DNA of 64,000 bases from Chryseobacterium indologenes (GCA_001013295.1 LAZY01000013.1:1-64000); one strand, 5' to 3'. Counted from the first letter of the stretch, positions 26,863 to 36,481 are shown. Numbers and translations: made by a program. The notes: generated from the letters alone by a model not told the origin.

Positions 26863-27050
26863 GTTTTCGGAAAAGTAAAAAATTGAAAATTATCAGGTAT
26901 TTTATTGTCAAATGACAAAGTTTTTTACAAATTTTAATCCTATTTTTGTTAAACAATAGTATTGAAAATTTCTATGGTGAGAATAAAAAGCGATCCCGGA
27001 AATTTCAGTATTGATTCGTTATGATTGAAATAGAATATTTAAAATTAAAT

Positions 27051-27752
27051 ATGAAAAAAGTATTGTACACATTGATGCTGGTTGCAGTAGTTTCCTGTGG
27101 GAAAGTTTCTCCGAAAGGAAATATTGAAAAGAAAGATGTGGATGTTCCGGAGTTTGTAAACCTGGATCTGAACGGTAAATTCCGTGTATTTTATGCCAGA
27201 GGGCCCAAAAACTTTGTGGAAATAGAAACCTATCCGAATGTTGCCAGTAACCTTGATGTGGATGTAAAAGATAAAACACTTTTCATTAAAGAAAAAAGAG
27301 GAACAAAAGGAGTAGATTTCTACAATGTAACCATCTATTCAAAATATAACCTTGAAAAAGTAGCCGTTTCAGATTCTGTAGAAATGAATATTTCAAGTGA
27401 AATCAAAACCGATAATTTCAGGCTCAATCTGAAAAATCATGCTACCTTTATGGGATCTGTCAACACCAGAAGAGCAGAGGTTGAAATGCATAACAGAAGC
27501 CGCGCCAACTTCTTAGGATTGACAAAAGATGCTGTGATCAAAATTTCAGATACAGCGAGTCTGATTGCTCCTTACTGGAAGATAACCAACCTGAATATTG
27601 ATTCCAAAAACGGAAATTATGCAGAAGTAAATGTGAAAGACTCTCTGAAAGGAAATATTCAGAATACAGCAAAATTTATCTATTACAACGATCCGATAAG
27701 AGCGTTTAAAGTAGAAAAAACTACGAAAGTAGAAAATAAGAAATTAGATTAA
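27051..27752 (+). CDS. GIN-domain (DUF2807) putative lipoprotein
   Basis: 233 aa from the ATG at 27051 (a 10-residue upstream extension in frame is rejected because the signal peptide starts here). Lipobox AVVSC with Cys at about residue 16. The body is a right-handed beta-helix with repeats such as VNLDLNGKFRVFYARGPKNF, then FRLNLKNHATFMGSV and the AEVEMHNRSRANFLG strand, as in the head-GIN domain. It is probably anchored in the outer membrane. It ends right where the next gene begins (stop 27750-27752, TTG start 27753), so they are translationally linked. Confidence 0.8.
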   Translation: MKKVLYTLMLVAVVSCGKVSPKGNIEKKDVDVPEFVNLDLNGKFRVFYARGPKNFVEIETYPNVASNLDVDVKDKTLFIKEKRGTKGVDFYNVTIYSKYNLEKVAVSDSVEMNISSEIKTDNFRLNLKNHATFMGSVNTRRAEVEMHNRSRANFLGLTKDAVIKISDTASLIAPYWKITNLNIDSKNGNYAEVNVKDSLKGNIQNTAKFIYYNDPIRAFKVEKTTKVENKKLD

Positions 27753-28363
27753 TTGGAAGAAAAAAAATATACAGCAGAAAGCATTCAGGTTTTGGAAGGA
27801 GTGGCCCATGTAAGGCTTCGCCCGCAAATGTATTTTCAGGAATGCTTTGATCGTAAGAATCTGAATGTATTGGTTTTAGACGCTTTATGTCATGCTGTTG
27901 ATGAATATTTTGATGATCATTGTAACGAAATTTCGATAGGAATAGAAGGGAATAGAATGGTCATTGAGTATAATGCAGGAATGTCCCTGGAAATTTCCCA
28001 TGGATTGACCAAAGCAGAGTGTATTATGACAAAAATCGGCGCTTGCAGCAATGAAAAAAACATCTGGAAGTTGGAGCAGAATTCTGCCATCTAGGAATGG
28101 CAACAATTAATGCAGCAACAGAAAAATGTGAAGTAAACACCGTTTGTAATAGACAATCCGGACATTTGATTTTTGAAAAAGGGCATACCATTTTTACGGA
28201 AATTACTTCCGGAGATCATACCGAAGATTTCACGAAGATCAGCTTTGAAATGAGCAAAGAAATTTTTGGAGATTTAACATTTGATATAAATGATTTGCAG
28301 TCAAGAATCAATATCTTAAAAGAAAAATTACCAAATTTAAAAATGGGACTTTATAAACTATAA
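27753..28363 (+). pseudogene. Degenerate GyrB/ParE-like ATPase-domain protein, split by a one-base frameshift
   Basis: The TTG start follows the stop of the GIN gene. Frame 1 reads YTAESIQVLEGVAHVRLRPQ, close to the GyrB N-terminus, and ends early at 28094. The rest (HLEVGAEFCHLGMATINAAT) is in another frame and runs to 28363. One more A in the A7 run at 28054-28060 joins them into 203 residues. Aligned to GyrB, the catalytic region EVVDNAIDEA is DALCHAVDEY (E42 to D43, N46 to H47), and the ATP motif DDGRG is YNAGM. So the protein would be ATPase-dead and lacks the transducer, toprim and other domains. Its role is unknown. Confidence 0.65.
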
Positions 28364-28382
28364 AAAAGAACAACATACAAAT

Positions 28383-30098
28383 ATGAATACACTTGAAAAA
28401 GCGAAGCTTTGGTTAAGCGAGACATTCGATGAAGAAACGAGAAATGCAGTACAGACATTAATCGACAGCAATTCCCCTGATCTGGAAGACTCTTTCTACA
28501 GAGAACTGGAATTTGGTACAGGAGGAATGCGTGGTATCATGGGTGTAGGAACCAACCGCTTGAATAAATATACATTGGGACAGGCTACCCAAGGACTTGC
28601 TAATTATATGTTGCAGCAATTCAAAGGAGAGGAAATTAAAGTGGCAATTGCTTATGATGTTCGTAACAATTCCAGAGAGTTCGGGAAACTGGTGGCAGAT
28701 GTTTTGACGGCCAATGGCATCAAGGTATTGCTGTTTAAAGACCACAGACCTACACCGGAATTGTCTTTCACTGTTCGTGATAAAAAATGTAACGGAGGTA
28801 TTGTATTAACAGCTTCTCACAATCCACCTGAATATAACGGTTACAAAGTATATTGGAATGACGGAGCACAGATTGTTCCGCCAAATGATGAAGCCATCAT
28901 CAATGAAGTATATTCTGTAAAATTTGACGAAATCAAATTCAACGGAAATGATGATCTTATCGAATGGATTGGAGAGGAGCAGGACGATGTTTACATTGAT
29001 GCATGTATTGAAAACTCTACGTACCAGAACGAAGGAAAAGAAAATTTAAATATTGTTTTCACATCCATTCACGGAACAACGTATACTACAATTCCTAAAG
29101 CCTTAGCAAAAGCAGGCTTCAAAAAAGTAGACCTTGTTAAAGAACAAATGATCCCAAGCGGAAATTTCCCAACCGTAGATTCTCCAAACCCGGAAGAACC
29201 TGCAGCACTGGAAATGGCTATGGATCTGGCAAGAATTACCAATGCAGACATCGTGATAGGGACAGACCCTGACGGTGACAGACTGGGAATTGCAGTAAGA
29301 AACCTTGACGGAGAAATGCAATTGTTGAATGGTAACCAAACCAATACGATTCTTACTTATTATATCCTGAACGAGTGGAGAAAACAAGGAAGAATCACTG
29401 GGAAAGAATTCATTGGTTCTACCATTGTTACCTCAGATATATTCTATGAAATTGCACAAAAATTCGGTGTTGAGTGCAAAGTAGGTCTTACAGGATTCAA
29501 ATGGATCGGAAAAATGATCCGTGAAGCTGAAGGCACACAGAAATTTGTATGTGGTGGAGAAGAAAGTTTCGGTTTCATGACCGGAGATTTCGTTCGTGAC
29601 AAAGATTCTTGCGGAAGTATTCTTTTAGCTTGTGAAATTGCAGCATGGTGTAAGGCCAACGGTAAAACAATGTACCAGTACATGATCGATATCTATAAAG
29701 ATCTTGGAATGTATTATGAAGGATTGATCAATATTGTAAGAAAAGGAAAAGAAGGAGCTGAAGAAATCCAGAATATGATGAAAGACTTCCGTGAAAATCC
29801 GCCAAAAGAATTAGCAGGTTCAGAAGTGTTAGCAATCAAGGACTTTAAAGAACAAACAAGTCTTAATACCTCTACGAACGAGAAAAAGGTAATGAATGAC
29901 ATTCCGAAGTCTAATGTATTGATCTATTATACAGAAGACGGCACGAAGGTTTGCGTAAGACCTTCAGGTACAGAACCGAAGATCAAGTTTTATGTTTCTG
30001 TAAAAGATTCTATTTCTTCAGAAGCTGATTTCAGAGATAAATTAAAATCATTGGAAGCTAAAATTGCAGCCGTTAAGACAGATTTAAAACTGGATTAA
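28383..30098 (+). CDS. Phospho-sugar mutase (phosphoglucomutase/phosphomannomutase)
   Basis: 571 aa, alpha-D-phosphohexomutase superfamily, cytoplasmic. The phosphoserine loop is TASHNPPEYNGYKVYW (Ser about 143). The metal loop DPDGDRLG follows, then the sugar-binding GGEESFG and the phosphate-binding RPSGTEPKIKFY near the C-terminus. The length agrees with PgcA-type bacterial enzymes that interconvert glucose 1- and 6-phosphate. It follows the GyrB-like gene by 19 bp and precedes a lipoprotein gene by 17 bp; this is probably one transcript. Confidence 0.92.
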   Translation: MNTLEKAKLWLSETFDEETRNAVQTLIDSNSPDLEDSFYRELEFGTGGMRGIMGVGTNRLNKYTLGQATQGLANYMLQQFKGEEIKVAIAYDVRNNSREFGKLVADVLTANGIKVLLFKDHRPTPELSFTVRDKKCNGGIVLTASHNPPEYNGYKVYWNDGAQIVPPNDEAIINEVYSVKFDEIKFNGNDDLIEWIGEEQDDVYIDACIENSTYQNEGKENLNIVFTSIHGTTYTTIPKALAKAGFKKVDLVKEQMIPSGNFPTVDSPNPEEPAALEMAMDLARITNADIVIGTDPDGDRLGIAVRNLDGEMQLLNGNQTNTILTYYILNEWRKQGRITGKEFIGSTIVTSDIFYEIAQKFGVECKVGLTGFKWIGKMIREAEGTQKFVCGGEESFGFMTGDFVRDKDSCGSILLACEIAAWCKANGKTMYQYMIDIYKDLGMYYEGLINIVRKGKEGAEEIQNMMKDFRENPPKELAGSEVLAIKDFKEQTSLNTSTNEKKVMNDIPKSNVLIYYTEDGTKVCVRPSGTEPKIKFYVSVKDSISSEADFRDKLKSLEAKIAAVKTDLKLD

Positions 30099-30115
30099 TT
30101 TCTGAAAAACAGCAC

Positions 30116-31012
30116 ATGATAAAAAATATTACAGTAGTTTGCCTGCTGTTTGCAGCTGTAGTTTCCTGTAAAAAGGAAGCTTCAGTTGCAGATGTAAGGC
30201 CGGCAAATGACTCAATAGCTAAAAACGAAACCAAAGAGGATCAGTACAAACCCATTGATACAGTTTGTTCTTCAGAAAATAAAACAGAAGATTATATTAC
30301 AGCTTTACAATGGTACCGTACTAAAATAGACAGAGAGATTACAGGAAACAGTCCGGAGAAGAACAATAAAATGTATGAAGATTATTTGAAAATAAGAGAG
30401 AAATACACCGATTGTTTGAATACTTCTCAAGCTGAGATACTCGATAAATATATTGATTATCATACAGGTCCGGATACCTATAATCTGCCGGATAACATAA
30501 AGAAAATAGCTGCCGAACTGAATAAAGCAGGTCTTGAATTCCGCGAAATGGGTGAAGGACTTACAGAAATTCATTCTTTCCCGGGATATTATGAATCTGT
30601 TTTCAAAAATAAGGTAACTCCTGATTATGCTGCCTACATCTCACAGATGGCAAAAGATAATAAAGAGAATTATGCCGTGAATGGCGGACTTTTAATTACC
30701 TGGGAAGAGCTGGGAGATCGATTGATCGAGTGGGAGAATTTTATAAATAAATTTCCTAAAAGCCCATTAATAAAGAAAGCAAAAGATAATTATCGCAGTT
30801 ACTTGCTGGATTATCTCCTGGGGATGGATAGTGATCGAATCTATGATAGTGAAGAAGGAAAAATTTATGATGATAAAAGAGAAGCATACAATGCACTCAT
30901 CAAAAAATATCCAAACTCTGCTACAGCAAAAAAAACTAAAGAACTAATAACCGCCTATGACTCCCGCATACCTGTGGATCAAATAGAAAACAAAATTAAT
31001 CTGAGTAGATAA
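30116..31012 (+). CDS. Hypothetical lipoprotein
   Basis: 298 aa. Lipobox VVSC with Cys near residue 18, followed by KKEAS. The mature part is helical and charged with KFPKSPLIKKAKDNYRSY, a TPR-like turn typical of outer membrane assembly-type repeats. No conserved enzymatic motif is seen. It lies 17 bp after the mutase and 27 bp before the aminotransferase, so it may be cotranscribed with both. Confidence 0.65.
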   Translation: MIKNITVVCLLFAAVVSCKKEASVADVRPANDSIAKNETKEDQYKPIDTVCSSENKTEDYITALQWYRTKIDREITGNSPEKNNKMYEDYLKIREKYTDCLNTSQAEILDKYIDYHTGPDTYNLPDNIKKIAAELNKAGLEFREMGEGLTEIHSFPGYYESVFKNKVTPDYAAYISQMAKDNKENYAVNGGLLITWEELGDRLIEWENFINKFPKSPLIKKAKDNYRSYLLDYLLGMDSDRIYDSEEGKIYDDKREAYNALIKKYPNSATAKKTKELITAYDSRIPVDQIENKINLSR

Positions 31013-31039
31013 TATTAGTAAATTTTAAATAAGAATAAA

Positions 31040-32293
31040 GTGAAAGTTTCAAAATTAGCAGCGAACCTGATTGGTTCTGAGATTGTAAAAATTGGTAACG
31101 AAGTAAATGATCTAAAAGCAAAGGGAGCAGAAATTGCCAATCTTACTATTGGTGACCTGAATTCTAATATCTATCCTATTCCGGCATTGCTGAAGGAAGA
31201 AATTCAGAAAGCCTATCAGAATAATCTGACAAATTACCCTCCTGCAAACGGACTTTTATCTTTAAGAAAAGAAGTTTCCAAAGATTTGAAAAACAGATGG
31301 AATCTCGATTATTCCCCGAATGATATTCTGATCACAGCAGGATCAAGACCTTTGATCTATGCCGTATACAAAACAATCGTGGATGAAGGAGATAAAGTAA
31401 TATATCCTACACCATCATGGAACAACAACCACTATGCTTACCTTACTTCCGCAAATGCGGTAGAAGTAAAAACCAAGCCGGAAACGAACTTCCTTCCAAC
31501 AGCAGATGACTTAAGACCTCACCTGGATGGAGCCGTTTTATTAGCACTTTGCTCACCATTGAACCCTACTGGAACAATGTTCACAAGAGAGCAGCTTTCA
31601 GAAATCTGTGAATTGGTGATCGCTGAAAACAAAAAAAGAGGAGCAGACGAAAAACCGTTATACCTGATGTATGATCAGATCTATTCTAACCTTACTTTTG
31701 GTGCAGAACACGTAGATCCGGTTTCTCTTTTCCCTGAAATGAAAGAATATACAGTGTATATCGATGGTATTTCAAAATGTCTTGCAGCAACAGGAGTACG
31801 TGTAGGATGGGGATTCGGACCAGCTCATATCATTGATAAAATGAAAGCGCTTCTTACTCACGTTGGAGCCTGGGCACCAAAACCGGAGCAGGAAGCTACT
31901 GCAAAATTCTATGAAAACCCTGAAAATGTAAATGTTTTCGTAGAAGATTTCAAAGGTAAATTGGAAGAAAGTTTAAAAGTACTTCACGGCGGAGTTCAGG
32001 ATCTGAAAGGAAAAGGTTTAGCGGTGGACAGTATTGAGCCTATGGGAGCTCTTTATCTAACCATTAAATTAGATTATATCGGAAAAACAAAACCTGATGG
32101 AGCTGTTATTGAAAACTCTTCAGACCTTGTATTCTACTTAATTAATGAAGCAGGTGTTGCTTTAGTACCATTCTCAGCATTCGGAGAAGATAAATCAGAA
32201 CCTTGGTTCCGTGCTTCTGTAGGAGGATTAGCTGTTGATGAGATCAAAGTAATGCTTCCAAAACTAGAAAATGCTTTGAATCTTTTAAAGTAA
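31040..32293 (+). CDS. Class I/II PLP-dependent aminotransferase (aspartate aminotransferase-like)
   Basis: 417 aa from a GTG start. Fold-type I: YPPANGLLSLRKEV in the N-terminal part, SPLNPTGTMF for cofactor binding, YDQIYSNLTF and the Schiff-base lysine in DGISKCLAATGVRVGW. The C-terminal arginine region is WFRASVGG. It transfers amino groups between an amino acid and a 2-oxo acid; aspartate is the best guess by similarity to AspC-type enzymes of this length. Cytoplasmic. No pathway neighbours identify the substrate. Confidence 0.88.
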   Translation: MKVSKLAANLIGSEIVKIGNEVNDLKAKGAEIANLTIGDLNSNIYPIPALLKEEIQKAYQNNLTNYPPANGLLSLRKEVSKDLKNRWNLDYSPNDILITAGSRPLIYAVYKTIVDEGDKVIYPTPSWNNNHYAYLTSANAVEVKTKPETNFLPTADDLRPHLDGAVLLALCSPLNPTGTMFTREQLSEICELVIAENKKRGADEKPLYLMYDQIYSNLTFGAEHVDPVSLFPEMKEYTVYIDGISKCLAATGVRVGWGFGPAHIIDKMKALLTHVGAWAPKPEQEATAKFYENPENVNVFVEDFKGKLEESLKVLHGGVQDLKGKGLAVDSIEPMGALYLTIKLDYIGKTKPDGAVIENSSDLVFYLINEAGVALVPFSAFGEDKSEPWFRASVGGLAVDEIKVMLPKLENALNLLK

Positions 32294-32317
32294 TTTTTTA
32301 AATACAATATATGCTCA

Positions 32318-32386
32318 GACTCCGTTCAGCAAGACATTGTTCAACATACAAATAGTATCAACAATGTCACGCTGAACGGAGTCGAA
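32318..32386. repeat. GACTCCGTTCAGC inverted repeat, copy 1
   Basis: Arms of 13 bp (GACTCCGTTCAGC, 32318-32330, and complement 32371-32383) contain inner arms GACATTGTT/AACAATGTC that also pair, giving a hairpin of about 65 nt. Shares GTCACGCTGAACGGAGTCGA with 36534-36551 apart from one base. It follows the aminotransferase gene directly. Confidence 0.65.
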
Positions 32387-32408
32387 GTGTTTTATACCCT
32401 TATAAACC

Positions 32409-32999
32409 ATGAAACTTCCCAGAAAATCTTTCCTTGAGACAAAATATGTATTTTTCTCAACATTAGCGATAATCACAATAGTGATTTTAAGCGTTTGGCT
32501 TTCTGGAAGAGGAGCTCATCGGTCTTTATTTCAAAACTCCATTTTATCCACATCTGTTTTAGCTGGAGGATTTTTTCTTTTTATAAGTCATGGCTTATAT
32601 TACGGCTTGAAACTAAAAGATAATGTAGGTAATATTTTAAACAGAGAGAGATTAAAAAAATATTCTGATAAAACTCCGAAAATCGATGGTTTTGAGTTTG
32701 ATCCGCCGGATGCTGGGGATGGAATAGGAGGGATTATCCTTTCGATTGTTTTATGGATTGTATTTTCCGTTTTACTGATATTCCTTTCCTATTTTCTGGG
32801 GCTTTTCTTTTGGTCAGCGGTATTATTTTTAGGCGCAATTTTATATTGGGTCTTTTTCCGGGCTCTTCGGCTGGTTTTCAAAAACTCGGGAAGATGTAAA
32901 GGAAATGTACTAAAAAGCTTTGGATTCGGACTTTTATATTCTTCATTGTATGTCTTCTGGATCTATGGAATTATTTTTTTGATTAAATATATAAACTGA
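32409..32999 (+). CDS. Hypothetical membrane protein
   Basis: 196 aa. Hydrophobic helices at about 13-30, 42-60, 110-132, 133-150 and 172-192. Between helices 2 and 3 lies a soluble segment rich in K/E and the motif FEFDPPDAGDGIGGI. No family recognised. It stands alone, 115 bp after the aminotransferase gene with a repeat in the gap. Confidence 0.6.
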   Translation: MKLPRKSFLETKYVFFSTLAIITIVILSVWLSGRGAHRSLFQNSILSTSVLAGGFFLFISHGLYYGLKLKDNVGNILNRERLKKYSDKTPKIDGFEFDPPDAGDGIGGIILSIVLWIVFSVLLIFLSYFLGLFFWSAVLFLGAILYWVFFRALRLVFKNSGRCKGNVLKSFGFGLLYSSLYVFWIYGIIFLIKYIN

Positions 33000-33131
33000 G
33001 ATAGATCGTTTTTTTATAAAAAAATTAAATAATCCTTAAAAATTAAGTAAACATTTTGTACTAAAGTCAACTTGGAATTACCTTTGACACTTTTACACAG
33101 CTTAAATATAATAGGATCGAAAATAAGAACG

Positions 33132-34118
33132 ATGAAAAAACTGAGATTTCTGCTATTTCCAGTTTCAATACTGGTATGCTCTCAAGAGGTGGATAGTTTG
33201 AAGGTAAGTGAGTTGCCAAAAGAATCAAATGTGCCAAAAGTACAGACATACACCTTAAAAGACGGTTCGGTAAGAACCTACCCAAAACCAAAACTACTGG
33301 ATTTTGTCACCAAATTACCCCGAAACTTTATCAATACGAATAAAGATTTTGTAGCCAAAGACCATGCTTACTATTTGGGAGGCGCAGTTGCCGCCACATT
33401 GATCTTATTGCCGGTTGACCAGAAACTGATAGACAATTCCAGAGAGCTGGGAGAAAGATGGGGAATGGATAAGGATAACAACTACCACAAAGTTGGAGGT
33501 GTATTTAAAATTCCAAAAGATATAGGATCTACTCTCTACCTGATAGGAAACGGTTCTACATTAGTCTTGCTGGGAATTGGTTTCGGAACCTATGGACTCA
33601 TTAAAAATGATTACAGGGCACAGGCTACAGCTAGTGGTCTGATGGAGAGTTTGATTCTTTCCGGAGTTTTTACCCAGACTATTAAAAGAATTACCGGAAG
33701 AGAAAGCCCTTTTATCGCAGAGATAAACGGTAATAAAGGAGGAGCCTGGAATCCTTTTCCAAGTTTTTCAGAATTCGGAAAAAATACGTCAAATTATGAT
33801 GCAATGCCGTCGGGACACTTAACGACGTTTATGGCTGGTATTACCGTGATTGCAGATAATTACCCGGATGCAAGATGGATCAAACCGGTAGGGTACACGC
33901 TGGCAGGAGCCCTTTGTTTCCAGATGATGCAAAGTAAGGTACACTGGGCCTCAGATTATCCATTGGCTTTGTTGATGGGATATTTTATCGGGAAAACAAT
34001 TTCAAAAAGTAGATATACTTCCTCAGAAGGCACCATAGGAAAGACAAAATATAAATTTGACCTTATGGCATCCCGTCAATGGGAATATAATATGGTAGGG
34101 GTAAAACTATCATTTTAA
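33132..34118 (+). CDS. PAP2-family phosphatase
   Basis: 328 aa from the ATG at 33132; the longer in-frame start at 33072 precedes the signal peptide (MKKLRFLLFPVSILVCSQ). The three PAP2 motifs are KRITGRESPF, MPSGHLTTF and SKVHWASDYPL, containing the catalytic histidines. Several membrane helices surround them. The family removes phosphate from membrane lipids (undecaprenyl pyrophosphate, phosphatidic acid, lipid A 1-phosphate). The exact substrate is not evident. The N-terminal ~70 residues are periplasmic. Confidence 0.85.
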   Translation: MKKLRFLLFPVSILVCSQEVDSLKVSELPKESNVPKVQTYTLKDGSVRTYPKPKLLDFVTKLPRNFINTNKDFVAKDHAYYLGGAVAATLILLPVDQKLIDNSRELGERWGMDKDNNYHKVGGVFKIPKDIGSTLYLIGNGSTLVLLGIGFGTYGLIKNDYRAQATASGLMESLILSGVFTQTIKRITGRESPFIAEINGNKGGAWNPFPSFSEFGKNTSNYDAMPSGHLTTFMAGITVIADNYPDARWIKPVGYTLAGALCFQMMQSKVHWASDYPLALLMGYFIGKTISKSRYTSSEGTIGKTKYKFDLMASRQWEYNMVGVKLSF

Positions 34119-34351
34119 TGTATTGACTCATTTAAAAATCTATACCCGATTCCCTCATTTTCATTGAAGATGGGGGAATTTTTCTTTTCAAAGGCTGGTA
34201 ATCACGAAATTTGATGGCGGACTTAAGCAGAATACTGCATTTTATAGAATAAACTACAATAGTTTTCACTATTTTTGATCGGAATAAGCTTCATCATTCA
34301 TCTTTTGGAAGAAGACGAAGTGTAAAAAGACTTACTTAATATCTATACTGA

Positions 34352-35074
34352 ATGAAAATAATCGCTGTCATCCCCGCACGCTATGAAGCAAGCCGCTTTC
34401 CGGGAAAACTGATGCAGATCTTAGGAGAAAAAACCGTTATTACCACCACCTATCAGAATGTTGTGGAAACAGGACTTTTTGATGAAGTTTTTGTGGCCAC
34501 AGATTCTGAGATCATTTTTGATGAAATTGTGAATAATGCTGGAAAAGCTGTCATGACGGGACAACACGAAACAGGAAGCGACCGTATTGCAGAAGCAGTA
34601 CAGAATATCGATTGTGACATCGTAATCAACGTTCAGGGTGACGAACCTTTTCTGAAGCTGGAACCTTTGCAGCAGCTGATCGAAGTTTTCAAACATGATG
34701 CACAACAGGAAATTTCCCTTGCTTCTTTAAAAATACAACTGCATGAAAAAGAAGAAATTGAAAATCCCAACAATGTAAAAGTCATTACCGACAACAACGG
34801 TTTTGCCCTATACTTCAGCCGTTCCGTTATTCCTTTTCACAGAGAGATTTCTTATGATATAAGCTATTTCAAGCATATCGGAGTCTATGCTTTCAGAAAA
34901 GAGGCTTTGCTGCAGTTTTCAACTTTAGAGATGAAGCCATTGGAAATATCAGAAAAGATAGAATGCATCCGCTATCTGGAATACGGAATGAAGATCAAAA
35001 TGATAGAAACCAATTTCATCGGAGTAGGGATTGATACACCGGAAGACCTTGAAAAAGCCAGAAAATTAATTTAA
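34352..35074 (+). CDS. kdsB: 3-deoxy-manno-octulosonate cytidylyltransferase
   Basis: 240 aa. Activates Kdo with CTP to CMP-Kdo for lipopolysaccharide core assembly, in the cytoplasm. The nucleotide-binding start [34 protein letters not shown] and NVQGDEPF are characteristic motifs. YFSRSVIPF and [12 protein letters not shown] follow as in KdsB. Monocistronic: 233 bp behind and 98 bp ahead of neighbours. Start at 34352 agrees with the family N-terminus. Confidence 0.95.
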   Translation: MKIIAVIPARYEASRFPGKLMQILGEKTVITTTYQNVVETGLFDEVFVATDSEIIFDEIVNNAGKAVMTGQHETGSDRIAEAVQNIDCDIVINVQGDEPFLKLEPLQQLIEVFKHDAQQEISLASLKIQLHEKEEIENPNNVKVITDNNGFALYFSRSVIPFHREISYDISYFKHIGVYAFRKEALLQFSTLEMKPLEISEKIECIRYLEYGMKIKMIETNFIGVGIDTPEDLEKARKLI

Positions 35075-35123
35075 AATAACCAAAGACAGCAGAGCAAATT
35101 GGTCAATCAGCTTTTTCACCTTT

Positions 35124-35154
35124 TTGCAATTCTGCATAAATCCCCCTATATTTG
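35124..35154 (+). promoter_or_regulatory. Promoter of the LolA-like gene
   Basis: TTG (35124-35126), 20 nt, TATATTTG (35147-35154). The ATG follows at 35173. Confidence 0.65.
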
Positions 35155-35172
35155 AATTTATAAATAAAATTA

Positions 35173-35835
35173 ATGAAGAAGTTATTATTAGTATTCGGAC
35201 TGATATTTTCACATTTGACATTTGCACAAACCGCAAAAGAAATTATAGATAAAAATATTGAATTATCCGGAGGGTTAACCAGCTGGAAACTTTTAAATTC
35301 AGTATTGCTTCAGGGAAAAGTGGTGCTGGGAATCAAAGATGAATATCCGATAAAAATTTATCAGCAGCGTCCGAATCTTACCAAAACTCTGATTACAACC
35401 GGCGGAAAAGAAACTGCCATTGAAGGGTTTGACGGAACTAAGGGCTATGCGATGAATTATGCAACCAATAAACTTCAGGAATATACTGAATATGTACCGG
35501 AAAGTTTTGATAACGACTTTATTGATTGGGAAAGTAAAGGTTTTGAAGCCAAATATCTAGGAAAAGAAAAAGTGGGAGAGATCTACTGTCATAAAGTAGA
35601 GCTTACCAAGAATGTCAATAAGAACATGTACTATTTTGATACAAAGACTTATATGCTTTTAAAAGAGGTCAAAAAAGATGAAACACTGGTATATTCCGAC
35701 TACAAAAAGGTAGGAAACGTGGTGATGCCTTTCAGAATTGAATCTTCAAGTCCTAAGAAAGATGGAGACTATGTTATGATCCTTAATAAAGTGGATGTTA
35801 ACAAGGTTTTTCCTGCCAATATTTTTAAATTTTAA
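35173..35835 (+). CDS. Exported lipoprotein-sorting (LolA/outer membrane lipoprotein-sorting protein-like) protein
   Basis: 220 aa with a signal peptide (about 1-19, HLTFAQ). The mature beta-rich body matches the LolA/LolB-like fold found as outer membrane lipoprotein-sorting proteins in Bacteroidota: IIDKNIELSGG, YPIKIYQQRPN, GFDGTKGYAMNY, GEIYCHKVELTKN and TLVYSDYKKVGNVVMPFRI. It probably works in the periplasm. A direct LolA function is not shown. A glutathione peroxidase gene starts 37 bp later and may share the promoter. Confidence 0.75.
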   Translation: MKKLLLVFGLIFSHLTFAQTAKEIIDKNIELSGGLTSWKLLNSVLLQGKVVLGIKDEYPIKIYQQRPNLTKTLITTGGKETAIEGFDGTKGYAMNYATNKLQEYTEYVPESFDNDFIDWESKGFEAKYLGKEKVGEIYCHKVELTKNVNKNMYYFDTKTYMLLKEVKKDETLVYSDYKKVGNVVMPFRIESSSPKKDGDYVMILNKVDVNKVFPANIFKF

Positions 35836-35872
35836 TTCAACAGTGGCGTATGCTGCATAAAATTGATAAAAA

Positions 35873-36448
35873 ATGAAAAATGTTTTTTTACTGCTGCTTT
35901 CCTTTGTAACATTTTTACAAAGTTGCACAAACCAAAAAAGTGAAATCTCTAAAGCTAAAACCAAAGAACTTATGGGAAAAACAATATATGACTTTACCGT
36001 AGAAAGTCTGGATGGTAAGGAAATCAATTTTGCTGATTTTAAAGGAAAGAAGATCCTGATCGTCAATACGGCTTCAGAATGTGGGTTTACTCCACAGTAT
36101 GCTGATCTTGAAAAAGTATATGAAGAGTATAAAGATAAATTGGTAGTGGTAGGGTTTCCTGCCAATAACTTCGGTGGACAGGAGCCGGGAACCAATACAG
36201 AAATTGGAGCATTTTGCCAGAAAAATTATGGAGTAACTTTCCCAATGGCAGCAAAAGTTTCCGTGAAAGGAGATGATATGGCACCTATCTTCAAATACCT
36301 TACAGAACAGGAACTGAACGGGGTAAAGAATACAACGATCCTTTGGAACTTTACTAAATTTCTGATCGATGAAAACGGAAAACTGATCGATAGCTATGTA
36401 AGTACTACCAAACCGACAAGTGAGGCAATTACAAAACATTTGAAATAA
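35873..36448 (+). CDS. Glutathione peroxidase-like lipoprotein
   Basis: 191 aa. Lipobox LQSC at Cys18 directs it to the envelope, which is unusual for the family. The GPx fold starts near residue 38: YDFTVESLDGKEI. The peroxidatic cysteine is in NTASECGFTPQ, the glutamine in FPANNFGGQEPG, and the tryptophan in LWNFTKFLI; Asn is in the latter motif. Cysteine, not selenocysteine, is present. It reduces peroxides, probably with thioredoxin. It lies 37 bp after the LolA-like gene. Confidence 0.88.
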   Translation: MKNVFLLLLSFVTFLQSCTNQKSEISKAKTKELMGKTIYDFTVESLDGKEINFADFKGKKILIVNTASECGFTPQYADLEKVYEEYKDKLVVVGFPANNFGGQEPGTNTEIGAFCQKNYGVTFPMAAKVSVKGDDMAPIFKYLTEQELNGVKNTTILWNFTKFLIDENGKLIDSYVSTTKPTSEAITKHLK

Positions 36449-36481
36449 AAATAAAAAATAAGCATAGACTTATTATCTCCC

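Noticed and set aside
28097..28363. Independent 88-aa gene after the GyrB-like ORF
   Set aside because: Its sequence continues the GyrB-like alignment of the previous ORF; better explained as the same gene after a frameshift.
35746..36195. Minus-strand ORF of 149 codons opposite the LolA-like and GPx genes
   Set aside because: Antisense shadow of two good genes; no family features.
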